Positions 1 to 9,443 of a stretch of DNA of 62,472 nt are shown here, piece by piece. The notes beneath the pieces were generated by a model. The model worked only from the letters and a program-made list of their open reading frames with translations, did no database searches and was not told where the DNA came from. Each line of letters starts with the position of its first letter. The stretch's first letter is position 1. Source of the DNA: Saprospiraceae bacterium UBA3362 (GTDB taxonomy: Bacteria > Bacteroidota > Bacteroidia > Chitinophagales > Saprospiraceae); assembly GCA_002360455.1 (NCBI GenBank), contig DEQQ01000051.1:1-62472 (forward strand), in the 5' to 3' direction. Made by a program: the position numbers and the translations under genes.

Positions 1-190
1 CTAACTCTTTTATCATATGTCCCTTATAGCCAAGACATATTATAAAATCATTAAATCCTTGGGCAGCATAAATCTTCATTATGTGCCATAAAATTGGCTT
101 TCCACCAATCTCAATCATAGGTTTGGGCTTCAAAATAGATTCTTCCGAAATTCTTGAACCTATCCCTCCGGCAAATATGACTACTTTCAT
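1..190 (-). CDS. rfbF: Glucose-1-phosphate cytidylyltransferase, N-terminal part
   Basis: Only the first 63 codons are inside the window; the gene continues beyond base 1. The protein begins MKVVIFAGGIGSRISEES and continues with KPKPMIEIGGKPILWHIMK, the nucleotide-binding loop and sugar-phosphate region of the RfbF family, which makes CDP-glucose from CTP and glucose-1-phosphate for O-antigen or other surface dideoxysugars. The combination MIEIGGKPILWHIMKIY fits RfbF better than the RmlA or GalU branches. The ATG at 190 is directly followed by the nucleotidyltransferase motif, so the start is secure. Cytoplasmic enzyme, presumably part of a polysaccharide cluster outside the window. The 85 bases downstream of its start towards 276 hold nothing recognisable. 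Confidence 0.88.
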   Translation of the reverse strand, partial: MKVVIFAGGIGSRISEESILKPKPMIEIGGKPILWHIMKIYAAQGFNDFIICLGYKGHMIKEL

Positions 191-275
191 AATTGCACAA
201 ATATAGATAAAATATTATACAATATAAGTAAATGTATATCATATTGATTAACAATTACTTGAAATTGCCTTTGAA

Positions 276-2364
276 TTATTTACAACAAGATACCCTTACA
301 TTAACACATGAAGTTGCAGTGCAGCCATTGATTTCATCTGTCACTGTTACACAGTATTTAGTGCTTCGTTTTGGAGTTGCACGAGGATTTGGACAATCCC
401 CACAAGACAAAGAATTTGAAGGAGACCACACAAATTTATATCTCGTTCCGCCAAGAGGGTTCACACTAAGATCTACAAATGAGCCATTTATAATCGATGT
501 ATCCTTAGAAATTGAAACAGTTATGCCTGAAATTGTTATTGTTTTACTGGCTTCAAAGTTACCACAAAAATTAGTGTTACTTGAAACACGAATAGTTTTA
601 ACTCCCGGACTGCTATAAATAATCTCATAAGGACCAGATCCTGTACCACTAACTACTCTACCACCATCCCACGTCCATTGAAAGTTCCCCAAAGTGTTAT
701 TTCCTGTTAAAGAGACCTTTATCTTATCGCCTATGCAGCCAGACATTGCATTAACAGTAAAATCTGGTTTTGAATAAATAATAAATTGGTGAATTGCTGT
801 ATCGCTGCAAATTCCGGGGGAGCCATTAAAATACTTCAAATCATAAACAGTATTTAGACTCAAAACAGCAGGATTGAATGAAGTAATTTCTATACCATTC
901 AGATAAAACTTACCACCGGATGGGATTCCTTTCCCTATTAATGAAATAACTGTGTCTTTATTACAATATACAGAATCTAAACCAACGATGCTTAGAATTG
1001 TATTATTTGATACCATAATTTCATGTGTAATACTCGATATATTTGAGTTTATACACAATGATTCTTTAATATCAATACAATTCTCTATACTGGCTTGAAT
1101 AGGATTCATCTCTGTAGAACCTCCTCCGCTGGATGTTAGGTCAAAATCAATACTTACGGGAGTATAATCAAAAGATTGTAAAGTAAGGCTGGCCCAATCA
1201 CACCAAGGTTGAAGATTTTTATCTGCATTTAAAAACCAATATTGCAAATTACCAAAAAGATTTCTTTTCCCCCCGGAAAAATAAACTCTTGAATTGTTTG
1301 ATTTAACATCTGTAAAAAAAAAAACCACTCTTGTCTATTGTTCTTGCCTCAACAACATCAAAGTTTTGATCAATTTTTGCAATAAAAGATCCATTCCCAA
1401 TGGTTCCATTACTACCTGCAAAATAATAATAATTACCATCATACGCACCTCCAAAAGAATAATTAAAACTAGTAGGTAGACTTTTGTATTCTTTAAATTT
1501 CAATATGTTTCCATTAATATCCATTTTTACTAAAATTGTATTAATTTCTTTCGTCGATGGGTTCGTTGCATTTTGGTCATCTCCTTTACGGCCAAAAATG
1601 ACTATTTCAGAATCGTTAATTGTTAATACAGTAGAAGCAAAAATCCCTCTTTTAAAATCTGTTTCACTTTGAACCCAAAACTTATTCCATAATCTATTGC
1701 CATTTTCATCTATTCGCATCACCCATAAGGGATATTTCGTACCATCAAAAACCCCTCCTGTTCCAACTAAAATAAACCCTGATTTTCCTATTGGTGTTGA
1801 CGAGTATAATGCCTCGAATGTGGTTGAAACAACTCCTATTTTTTCGTATTTTATCAATTGACCATCTTTATTAATTAACATTGAAAATGATACTTGACTG
1901 TTCTGATCAGGAAACTGATCAATTCCGACAATATTGATGACTTCATTACTATTTACACCCATTCCTCCCATATAATAGAACACCGAATTACCATAAAAAT
2001 TGGACCAAATAACATTAAGATCTTTATCCAATTTAATTACCCAAATTCTGTATGCACCGGATAAATAACCGGATATATAAATATTATCATTTGCATCAAT
2101 GTAACAATCTCTTGTCAAAACTGAAGACTGCATTGTAAGTCTTTTTACTCTTGATATTTTGTTGGAGTTATTTGTTTCAAATAACATTATCTGATTTTGT
2201 TCAGAGGTAATAGAATAAAAATATCCTTTACTATTAACCGCTGAGCATCTATTAATATAACCAACATTTGAAGATGAAAATAAGCTCTCAATAGTGCTTT
2301 GTCCAATTACCTTATTTACGAAAAGGATATTGATACATAGTCCTACATATAAAAATTTATTCAT
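276..2364 (-). pseudogene. Secreted propeller/PKD-like surface protein, split by a homopolymer frameshift
   Basis: Two overlapping minus-strand frames (1303-2364 and 276-1328) together match the neighbouring 693-residue protein at 2412-4493 from end to end; rejoined they would give about 695 residues. The break is an 11-base run (A on the plus strand, 1314-1324). With ten bases the junction would read SGFFFTDV, matching SMFFSDV in the paralog. N-terminus: signal peptide ending near VIGQS, then a repetitive region resembling beta-propeller repeats (DANDNIYISGY, KLDKDLNVIWSNFYG). C-terminus: PKD/Ig-like modules ending in CVNVRVSCCK. No T9SS sorting domain is visible. The frameshift may be a sequencing error, a true pseudogene or a slippage site. 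Function unknown; probably surface or secreted. Confidence 0.72.
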
Positions 2365-2411
2365 GATATAGCTTTTATTATTTTATGGAAAATCTATTTT
2401 GCTCCAACCTT

Positions 2412-4493
2412 TTATTTACAACATGAAGTCCTAATGTTTACGCAACCCATTGCTGTACAACCCGTCTCATTATCGGTTACAATAACTTTGTATTTAGTCG
2501 TACTTTTTGGTGTTGCTCTTGGGTTGGGGCAATTACTGCAAGTCAAATCATTAGTTGGTGTCCATTTGTAAGTATGATTTTGTCCATTAAGGGGAACAAC
2601 CTTTAAATCAATATAAGATCCCTTGACAAGAGAAGTATCCTGTGTAAGAGATATCTTCAATTCTGAAATTTGTATTTTTAGGTTGTTTTCTATGGTTCCG
2701 CACCCTGGTGTAATTCCAGACACTTTTATATTTTTTACTCCAGGCTCATCATAGATTATTTCAAATGGACCATTCCCTGTTCCTGATATAAGTCGACCAC
2801 CATCCCAATCAAAATTATAATTCACTGCATGTGGATTTCCAGCTAATGTAACTAAAATTTGCTCTCCTACACAGCCATTTTGGGCATTTATTTGAAAACT
2901 AGGCTTTGCTAATACAGTAAAATTATGATAAGCTGTTTCATTACACAAATCAGGAGCTCCGTTATAATATTTTAATGTATAAGTAATATTAGGATTTAAC
3001 AATCCCGGATTAAAAGAGCTTACCTCTACCCCGTTCAAATAAAATTTTCCGCCACTTGGACTCCCCTTCCCAATTAGAGAGATCAATTGATCAGTATTAC
3101 AATAAACAGTATCCAAACCTAATATAGAGACTTTCATTTTTCCCAATTTAAGATTTAACAGAACACTTGATACCCCTGCATTTGGACAAATAAATTCATC
3201 TGCCGTGAAACAAAAGTCTTCAACCAAATTTAAAACTAACGGATCTTGCTGTATAAAACTATTTATTTCTTCATTTGGATAAATCTCTATTGGTGTATAG
3301 TTCTTTGCAGTCAGATCAATAGATTCAAAACCACAAAGATTATTTAAACTTGGTTCAGTATTAATAAACCAATAATCATAAATCATCGTGGAATTATGCC
3401 TTGCTCCGGAAAACAATAATCTAGATGAACTTGCATCAACATCAGAAAAGAACATACTACCTCCATATCTGGACAATGCATGAATTACCTCAAAGTTCTT
3501 ATCTAATTTTGCAATAAATGCTCCTTGACCAATCAGTCCATTACTTCCGGCAAAATAAATATTCTTACCATCATAAGTGGTAGCAAAAGCATAATTAAAA
3601 ATATTTGGGCCACTTAAATATTCTTTAAAATTGAGAATAGTACCATTTTGATTAAAATGAACTAAAATGCTATTGATCTCTTTATAATTTGAAGCGAGCC
3701 CATTTCTATCATCCCCTTTCCTGCCGGAAAGAATAAAAGTATTATTTTCAAATGGCACTACAGTAACACCAATTAATCCTCGATCAAAATCTGTCTCAGA
3801 TTGCTCCCAGTACCTGCTCCATAATTTATTACCATCAGCGTCAATGCTGGCTATCCAAAGAGGATATTTTGTAGAACCGTTGGAGTTACCTGCAGATCCA
3901 ACTAAAATAAAGCCTGAGTTTCCATTTGGAGTTGTACTATACAAAACTTCATCAACATATCCCCTAACATAAATTTTGCTATAATTAATCAGAGTACCAT
4001 CTGCGGATATCACTGCGGAAAAAGCTGAGGGATCAATTGATTGATAACTGTCTATTCCTACCAAATTTATTTTACCACTTGAGTTTACGCTCATTCCACC
4101 TAGATAATATCTGTCAATAGGCCCATAAAAATTTGACCATACGACATCCAAATTAGGATTAAGTTTGAGCACAAATAGCCTGTTCAATATACTGCTATAT
4201 CCGGCGATGTATATATTATCATCCACATCCACATATATCTCCCTCACCAAATTCATATTTTTAAAGGCATATTTTTTAATCCTTGAGACCCAATTATTTT
4301 GATCCATTTCCATCAGCAAAACCGATTTATCTCTGGTGCAAGCTGTGTAAAATTTTCCGTTGCTATTTACAGCAGAGGTTCTATTCACATAAACAGCATT
4401 ATCGGATGTAAACAAGTTCTCAACGGTATTTTGGGCTACTAAACTAAAACAAAAAATAATGGTAGCAGTCGCAATGATTATAGCATTTTTCAT
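2412..4493 (-). CDS. Secreted propeller/PKD-like surface protein (intact paralog)
   Basis: 693 residues with a clear signal peptide (MKNAIIIATATIIFCFSLVA, then Q). Residues about 25-400 form a repeated pattern with blades such as DVDDNIYIAGYSS and LKLNPNLDVVWSNFYG, as in beta-propeller proteins that compare KLD...NLxVxW strings. Residues about 450-690 hold three small beta-sandwich modules with paired cysteines: one around GKGSPSGGKFYLNGVEVSS, one PKD-like (FDWDGGRLISGTGNGPFEI), and a last one with CSNCPNPRATPKSTTKY. It ends exactly in CVNIRTSCCK. In many Bacteroidota proteins this last type of module precedes a gliding-motility CTD, which is missing here. Middle of three tandem paralogs. Role unknown; extracellular location is inferred. 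Confidence 0.8.
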   Translation of the reverse strand: MKNAIIIATATIIFCFSLVAQNTVENLFTSDNAVYVNRTSAVNSNGKFYTACTRDKSVLLMEMDQNNWVSRIKKYAFKNMNLVREIYVDVDDNIYIAGYSSILNRLFVLKLNPNLDVVWSNFYGPIDRYYLGGMSVNSSGKINLVGIDSYQSIDPSAFSAVISADGTLINYSKIYVRGYVDEVLYSTTPNGNSGFILVGSAGNSNGSTKYPLWIASIDADGNKLWSRYWEQSETDFDRGLIGVTVVPFENNTFILSGRKGDDRNGLASNYKEINSILVHFNQNGTILNFKEYLSGPNIFNYAFATTYDGKNIYFAGSNGLIGQGAFIAKLDKNFEVIHALSRYGGSMFFSDVDASSSRLLFSGARHNSTMIYDYWFINTEPSLNNLCGFESIDLTAKNYTPIEIYPNEEINSFIQQDPLVLNLVEDFCFTADEFICPNAGVSSVLLNLKLGKMKVSILGLDTVYCNTDQLISLIGKGSPSGGKFYLNGVEVSSFNPGLLNPNITYTLKYYNGAPDLCNETAYHNFTVLAKPSFQINAQNGCVGEQILVTLAGNPHAVNYNFDWDGGRLISGTGNGPFEIIYDEPGVKNIKVSGITPGCGTIENNLKIQISELKISLTQDTSLVKGSYIDLKVVPLNGQNHTYKWTPTNDLTCSNCPNPRATPKSTTKYKVIVTDNETGCTAMGCVNIRTSCCK

Positions 4494-4659
4494 AGTAAAC
4501 TAATCTATTTGGTATTTCTTATATTTGGCACAATATAACTGAATTTATACTGCCAAACAAGAAGTTATTTACACAAAATAAATATTTATTACATTTAAAA
4601 CCATATTTCACAGATTATCAAATAGCTATAGACAAATATTTGGAAGTCATCATCCAAAA

Positions 4660-6243
4660 TTATTTACTAATTACTTTAAATTTTTTTGAACATGACTCGA
4701 AGCAGTTGTTTTTGGAGGGATAGAAATAGTCCAAAGTATAATCTTTATTCTCAATTAGCAGACCCGGATTGATAGAGCTTGTCTTCACTCCTTCAAAATA
4801 AATCTCTCCTCCTATCGGGCTTGTTTTTCCAACAAGAGATACCAAATTATCTTTGTTTGAGTAGTAATCATTAATGCCTGAAAATTGGACAACTTCCTTT
4901 CTAAAAATCAAATGATTGATTAGAGTCAGCTTATCCAAGCTGTTGCAGGAGGATAGGTAAGTAGTATATGTTAAATCTTCAATATTAACTTTCAAATTAT
5001 GGCATCTTGCTTCTGACGGAGTAAATTTTTCAGTAAAATTCATCTGATTTGGAATGTAAGGTTCAGCTTTTAAATCAATGGTCTTCCATGAACAAAAAGT
5101 AGTCAAATTACTGTCTATTCGCCCAAACCAACAACTCCCTTGATTTGCGCCCAATTTTATACCACCTGAACAAAATATTTTGTCATCAACAAATTCAATA
5201 TCCCTAATAAAGTATCCGCCATTATTAGGCTTATTCGTAATAGCTCTTATGATATCTAAATTTTGATCATATTTACATAGAATGATCCCATCCCCGACCA
5301 ATCCGGTATACCCTACACCGTAAATTGAATGATTCGATTTTGTGAGTGTATATACATTATTGAAATTGGTTGAAATTGACTTAAATAGCTTAAATTGAAT
5401 TAGCTCACCACCAGAATTAAATCGACATAAAAAACTATTCATTTCTTTAAAATGACGATTATTCCCAAACTCATCATCACCCTTTCGCCCGCAAAGAAGA
5501 AACTCAGAATTTCCCAGATCCAAAATACCGTTTGCATATAAACCTCTATCAAAATCAACCTCATTTTGAATGTAATATTTTGACCAAATGGTCCTTCCAA
5601 ACAGATCCACTCTCATCAACCATAGCGCATATTTTTGGTCAGAACCAATGCTTGAAACACCTGTAAGAATAAAATCGGAATTTAATGCCATTGATCCATA
5701 CAGGATCTCTGTATCACTTCCTAAGACATCTATAGATGAGAAATTCAGTATATCACCACACGGATTGATAATGATTGAAATAGGAGCTTGGTATGGTGTT
5801 GCATATTTTTCAGCTCCCACCAAATTCAATACTCCATCTTTGTTTACACTCATACTTCCAATGTAATAAACTATACCGATGCCATATTGATTTGCCCATA
5901 TAAGGTTAAAATCCTTATCCATCTTTAAAATAAAAATTCCTGACTCAATTCCATAACCCGAGATATGGATGCAGCCATCCAGGCTAATGCAAACATCTCT
6001 TACAACAACTGATATACCAAGATCAATTTTTTTAATGTTTACTATTTGATCTTGAGTTGTAAGCTCAAGGATTAATATGCCTTGATCATAAGAGGTGGCT
6101 GTAATAATGTTGCCTCCTATGCTAACGGCAGAGGTTCTATTATTAACAAAAGAACTTTCAGCAGGAAATTGATATTCAGTCGTCCTTTGTGCGATTCCCA
6201 AAGAGTATAAAAGAATTAAAACAAGAATCCATTTAATTTTCAC
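4660..6243 (-). CDS. Secreted propeller-like surface protein, short paralog
   Basis: 527 residues, starting at a GTG codon (6243) directly before a signal peptide (MKIKWILVLILLYSLGIAQ). It aligns with the two paralogs upstream of it in the array over the propeller-like region (for example KMDKDFNLIWANQYG and GLYANGILDLGNSEFLLCGRKGDD, read in two parts) and the first small module (GKTSPIGGEIYFEGVKTSS), but ends at CSKKFKVISK. The PKD-like module and the cysteine module that close the other two proteins, about 165 residues, are absent. No remnant of that tail is evident in the 160 bases downstream. It may be a natural short form or a truncated copy. Secretion is inferred from the signal peptide; function unknown. 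Confidence 0.77.
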   Translation of the reverse strand: MKIKWILVLILLYSLGIAQRTTEYQFPAESSFVNNRTSAVSIGGNIITATSYDQGILILELTTQDQIVNIKKIDLGISVVVRDVCISLDGCIHISGYGIESGIFILKMDKDFNLIWANQYGIGIVYYIGSMSVNKDGVLNLVGAEKYATPYQAPISIIINPCGDILNFSSIDVLGSDTEILYGSMALNSDFILTGVSSIGSDQKYALWLMRVDLFGRTIWSKYYIQNEVDFDRGLYANGILDLGNSEFLLCGRKGDDEFGNNRHFKEMNSFLCRFNSGGELIQFKLFKSISTNFNNVYTLTKSNHSIYGVGYTGLVGDGIILCKYDQNLDIIRAITNKPNNGGYFIRDIEFVDDKIFCSGGIKLGANQGSCWFGRIDSNLTTFCSWKTIDLKAEPYIPNQMNFTEKFTPSEARCHNLKVNIEDLTYTTYLSSCNSLDKLTLINHLIFRKEVVQFSGINDYYSNKDNLVSLVGKTSPIGGEIYFEGVKTSSINPGLLIENKDYTLDYFYPSKNNCFESCSKKFKVISK

Positions 6244-6335
6244 TGTTCACTTCTTTTATAATAATAAGTTTTCTGTTTTTATATCAATATCAGAATAGCA
6301 TTCAGCTAAAATAGAATAATTGATATCTTCCTCCC

Positions 6336-8852
6336 TTATTCAGGCTCAAATCCAAGAATGAAGTTGAATTCTCCGTAAGATTTTAAGGAAGCTTTTTGCT
6401 CTGTCAGCCATGGTTTGTCTATTCCTATTCCGTAATTGAATCCCAATAACCCAAACATAGGTAAAAATACTCTGGCTCCCACTCCAAATGATCTTTTCAA
6501 ATCAAATGGATTGTAATCCTTGATGTTGACCCAGGAGTTTCCTCCTTGCGCAAAGATCAATGCGAATATGGACGCACTCGGATTGAGCGACAATGGATAT
6601 CTCAATTCGACTGTAAATTTATTGAAGACTGTAGCATTCTCTAATATGGAACTTGAGTTATTTCGGTCATTGGTTGTCCTGAATCTTGCATCGGTTTCAT
6701 TATAACCTCTCAGAGCAATGATATCCAAGCCCACCAAACTGTTGGCCTGATTCTGATTGAGCCCGGCACCTCCTACTTGGTATCTCTCAAATGGCGGTGC
6801 GCCCAAGGACTTATTGTAAGATCCTAAAATACCTATCTTAGCATTGCAAGCGAGAACTAATTTATTGACCAAATTGAAATACCACTCGCCATCAATTCTC
6901 CATTTATGGTACTCTACCCATCTAAACTTCTGCGAAAGATTGCTGCTGTCGGCAAGCTTATTTCCAAGCAGTGAATAAGGTGGTGTAAATTGAACTGTAA
7001 GACTTATCCTCGATCCGGATCTTGGAAACAGCGGATCCGCAATGGTGTTTCTCGCTATGGTCTGTCTCAATGAAATATTATAAAAGTCTCCATCTCTTAC
7101 ATACTGTCCGTTACTCGAAAATCCAATGTAATTGTTGAGCCTGATTCTCTCAAGATTCAATGTTGTCGAACTCACAAAATTGTCATCGGGTCTCTTAAGC
7201 TGTGATGCCAATGTCGCAGAGCCTCTTAGAATACCCAATTTTCCACTTCCCGAATTTGAATAATCCAAAGCGGTATAGGCAAGTGCTACTGTCAATGAAT
7301 TGGGTTTTTTCCCCCCAAGCCAAGGTTCTGTAAATGAACAATTGTAGGTTTGAAAAAATCGACCATTGCTTTGCGCACGCAATGAAAGTTTCTGTCCATC
7401 TCCCTGAGGAAGCGGACTCCAGGTTGACTTTTTAAAAATATTGCGGGTAGAAAAATTATTAAACACAACTCCCAGCGTTCCTATCAATCCAAACTGACTC
7501 CAACCTGCAGACAATTCCAATTGATCCGATGGTCTCTCCTCCACACTGTATTCTATATCCACGGTTCCTCTTCTAGGATTCACCGGAGTGTTCATTCCTA
7601 TGGTTTCAGGATTGAAAAATCCCAATGCCATTATAGCTCGTTGAGATCGTATAATATCCGCTCTACTAAACTTCTGTCCCGGCCTTGTCCTGAGCTCCCG
7701 TCTCACAACATGTTCATGAGTTCTGTCATTGCCATTGATCACCACTCTGTCTATTGTAGCCTGCGCACCCTCGGTGATTCTTACTTCTATATCCACACTG
7801 TCTTTTTCGATTCCAAGCTCCACGGGCTCTGCTCTAAAAAACAAATATCCTTCATCCATATACAATGAAGATACATCACGTCCGTCTTGCGAAAATGAAA
7901 GTCTTTTTTGCAATAACTCTTCGTTGTAAATGTCTCCCTTTTGGATGCCCAAAACATTTTTTATATGCTCTGTCTTATAAAGGGTATTGCCCTTGATGCT
8001 GATGTCTCTAAAATAATAACGCTTGCCTTCATGAATGTTCATGTGAATGCGCAACCTATTGGCTTTAGTTCTCCACATACTGTCGCTTACAATTTCTGCA
8101 TCTCTATATCCTGACGATCGATAATAGGCAACCAGTTTATCTTTGTCATTGACATATTCATCTTCGAGCAATCTCGATTTCGAAAAAATCTGTCGCCATG
8201 ATTTTGTCTTGCTCAATTTCTTTCGCAACCTCCACGAAGAAACTGTCTCATTTCCGTCAAAGCTGATTCGCTCAATTTTTACTCGCTTGCCTTTTTTGAT
8301 GTCAATGATGAGTTTTACGGCATTATCTTTTTTGGGTTCGGGAGTTTCTGTAATGCTTACATGAGCATCAAGATAACCCTTGTCCTTATAAAACTCAGAA
8401 ACATTGCGTATGATATTCTCTTTGAGATCTTCTGTGAAGATCGAATTTTTGACAAGTTGTTCGTTTACGATTTCATTCAAATCATCATGAGCCGCTTTTT
8501 TTACGCCGGTGAATCGATGAGATGAATATCGAGGTTTCTCCACAACTTTGATTTCCAACGAAACAATGTCTCCTACGATGGAGCTTGCTACAATATCTAC
8601 AGAGGTAAAAAGTCTTTGCTTGTAGATAGACTTGATAGCACTCGGAACTTCTAATCCCGGCAAGCTAATTTTTTTTCCAACGCGAAGTCCGCTTATGGCA
8701 ATAATGGCCTTCTCATCAGAATACTGATTGCCTTTTACGGCAATAGACCCAATTTCGTAAGACTTGCTGCGGTCATATTCCATAAATGGAGTTTGTGAGA
8801 AAAGGGCTACAAGACCAAAACAGCTAAAAACAAGAGTGAAAAATACTTTCAT
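6336..8852 (-). CDS. bamA: Outer membrane protein assembly factor BamA
   Basis: 838 residues. BamA is the Omp85-family core of the BAM machine that inserts beta-barrel proteins into the outer membrane. After a signal peptide (MKVFFTLVFSCFGLVALFSQ) there are about five POTRA repeats, seen in strings such as IGSIAVKGNQYSDEKAI, RISFDGNETVSSWRLRKKL, ISIKGNTLYKTEHIKNVLGI and VVINGNDRTHEHVVRRELRT. The C-terminal half is a 16-strand-type barrel ending NFILGFEPE, with FGVGARVFLPMFGLLGFNYG near the end, a typical Omp85 tail. I chose the ATG at 8852 because a signal peptide follows it; an in-frame ATG at 8927 would add 25 unrelated residues, and a promoter-like motif lies between them. Monocistronic as far as visible. 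Confidence 0.95.
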   Translation of the reverse strand: MKVFFTLVFSCFGLVALFSQTPFMEYDRSKSYEIGSIAVKGNQYSDEKAIIAISGLRVGKKISLPGLEVPSAIKSIYKQRLFTSVDIVASSIVGDIVSLEIKVVEKPRYSSHRFTGVKKAAHDDLNEIVNEQLVKNSIFTEDLKENIIRNVSEFYKDKGYLDAHVSITETPEPKKDNAVKLIIDIKKGKRVKIERISFDGNETVSSWRLRKKLSKTKSWRQIFSKSRLLEDEYVNDKDKLVAYYRSSGYRDAEIVSDSMWRTKANRLRIHMNIHEGKRYYFRDISIKGNTLYKTEHIKNVLGIQKGDIYNEELLQKRLSFSQDGRDVSSLYMDEGYLFFRAEPVELGIEKDSVDIEVRITEGAQATIDRVVINGNDRTHEHVVRRELRTRPGQKFSRADIIRSQRAIMALGFFNPETIGMNTPVNPRRGTVDIEYSVEERPSDQLELSAGWSQFGLIGTLGVVFNNFSTRNIFKKSTWSPLPQGDGQKLSLRAQSNGRFFQTYNCSFTEPWLGGKKPNSLTVALAYTALDYSNSGSGKLGILRGSATLASQLKRPDDNFVSSTTLNLERIRLNNYIGFSSNGQYVRDGDFYNISLRQTIARNTIADPLFPRSGSRISLTVQFTPPYSLLGNKLADSSNLSQKFRWVEYHKWRIDGEWYFNLVNKLVLACNAKIGILGSYNKSLGAPPFERYQVGGAGLNQNQANSLVGLDIIALRGYNETDARFRTTNDRNNSSSILENATVFNKFTVELRYPLSLNPSASIFALIFAQGGNSWVNIKDYNPFDLKRSFGVGARVFLPMFGLLGFNYGIGIDKPWLTEQKASLKSYGEFNFILGFEPE

Positions 8853-8895
8853 GGATATAATACTACTTTGAGAATGCTCTCTGCATAAAATCAGG

Positions 8896-8903
8896 CAAAA
8901 ATA
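8896..8903 (-). promoter_or_regulatory. Candidate -7 promoter element of bamA
   Basis: The minus strand reads TATTTTTG, an exact match to the Bacteroidota -7 consensus TAnnTTTG, 43 bases before the chosen bamA start. A TTG lies 25 bases further upstream, somewhat beyond the usual spacing for a -33 element. Its place downstream of the alternative ATG at 8927 supports the shorter protein. Confidence 0.4.
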
Positions 8904-9055
8904 GCCATTTTTTGTGGTGGTGATCATACAACGCTAAAAAAGCAAATAAATTGTATAAAGATTCATGGCATATTATACATTAAATTATTATAATATATGT
9001 ATAACAAACATTAATATTTATTTAAATATAATATTAATTTCTAATTTAATTTGGA

Positions 9056-9138
9056 GGAGCAGCATTCCCTATTTACTTTGTGTTTGGGTCCTGCTATACG
9101 CTCGCGGAGCTCACTGCTATCAGGCCTAGGGGAGCAGC
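9056..9138. repeat. Hairpin-rich intergenic element flanked by direct repeats
   Basis: GGAGCAGC occurs at 9056-9063 and again at 9131-9138, 75 bases apart. Between them is a locally GC-rich stretch with nested pairing: GGTCCTG (9087-9093, one bulged base) against CAGGCC (9121-9126), and inside it GCTC/GAGC (9100-9103 with 9107-9110). It stands out against very AT-rich surroundings and resembles REP-like or decayed repeat DNA. It is not clearly the same family as the elements at 34.7 and 47.7 kb. Confidence 0.4.
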
Positions 9139-9187
9139 TTCCATTTTCATCTTTCGGCTCTTCAAATAAAACAATCCAAGCTCAAAT

Positions 9188-9411
9188 TTAGGCCAAGGAT
9201 GCAAGCTCAACTGGCTTATCAAACCATCTCAACTTATAGGCTACTCTAGTCAAACTGTTGTCGCCGTTTTTCATTCTAAAATCAGCATATGAAGTATAAA
9301 AACCGGAATGAAGCCTATTGATTATTTGTTTGCAAAAGATCAACCAAGCTCAAAATTAAAGCTCAAAAAAAATGCAATATACCTTCTCCTCATTGATTTC
9401 ATTCTCAGCAT
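9188..9411 (-). pseudogene. Possible small gene or gene remnant
   Basis: A minus-strand ATG at 9411 opens a frame beginning MLRMKSMRRRYIAFFLSF that stops at 9340. An overlapping frame in another register (9349 down to the TAA at 9188) gives about 53 codons with protein-like composition, including SGFYTSYADFRMKNGDN and VAYKLRWFDKPVEL. The two could be one short protein with a frameshift, or the tail of a decayed gene. I do not recognise the family. The only support is composition and the lack of any other gene in this 590-base gap. Confidence 0.25.
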
Positions 9412-9443
9412 GTAAAACAAAACGCTTATCCAATCAAACGGAA

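Noticed and set aside
276..6243. A mobile or toxin-type polymorphic system in the paralog array
   Set aside because: No integrase, transposase, Rhs core, toxin or immunity motif was seen; the proteins look like structural secreted proteins.
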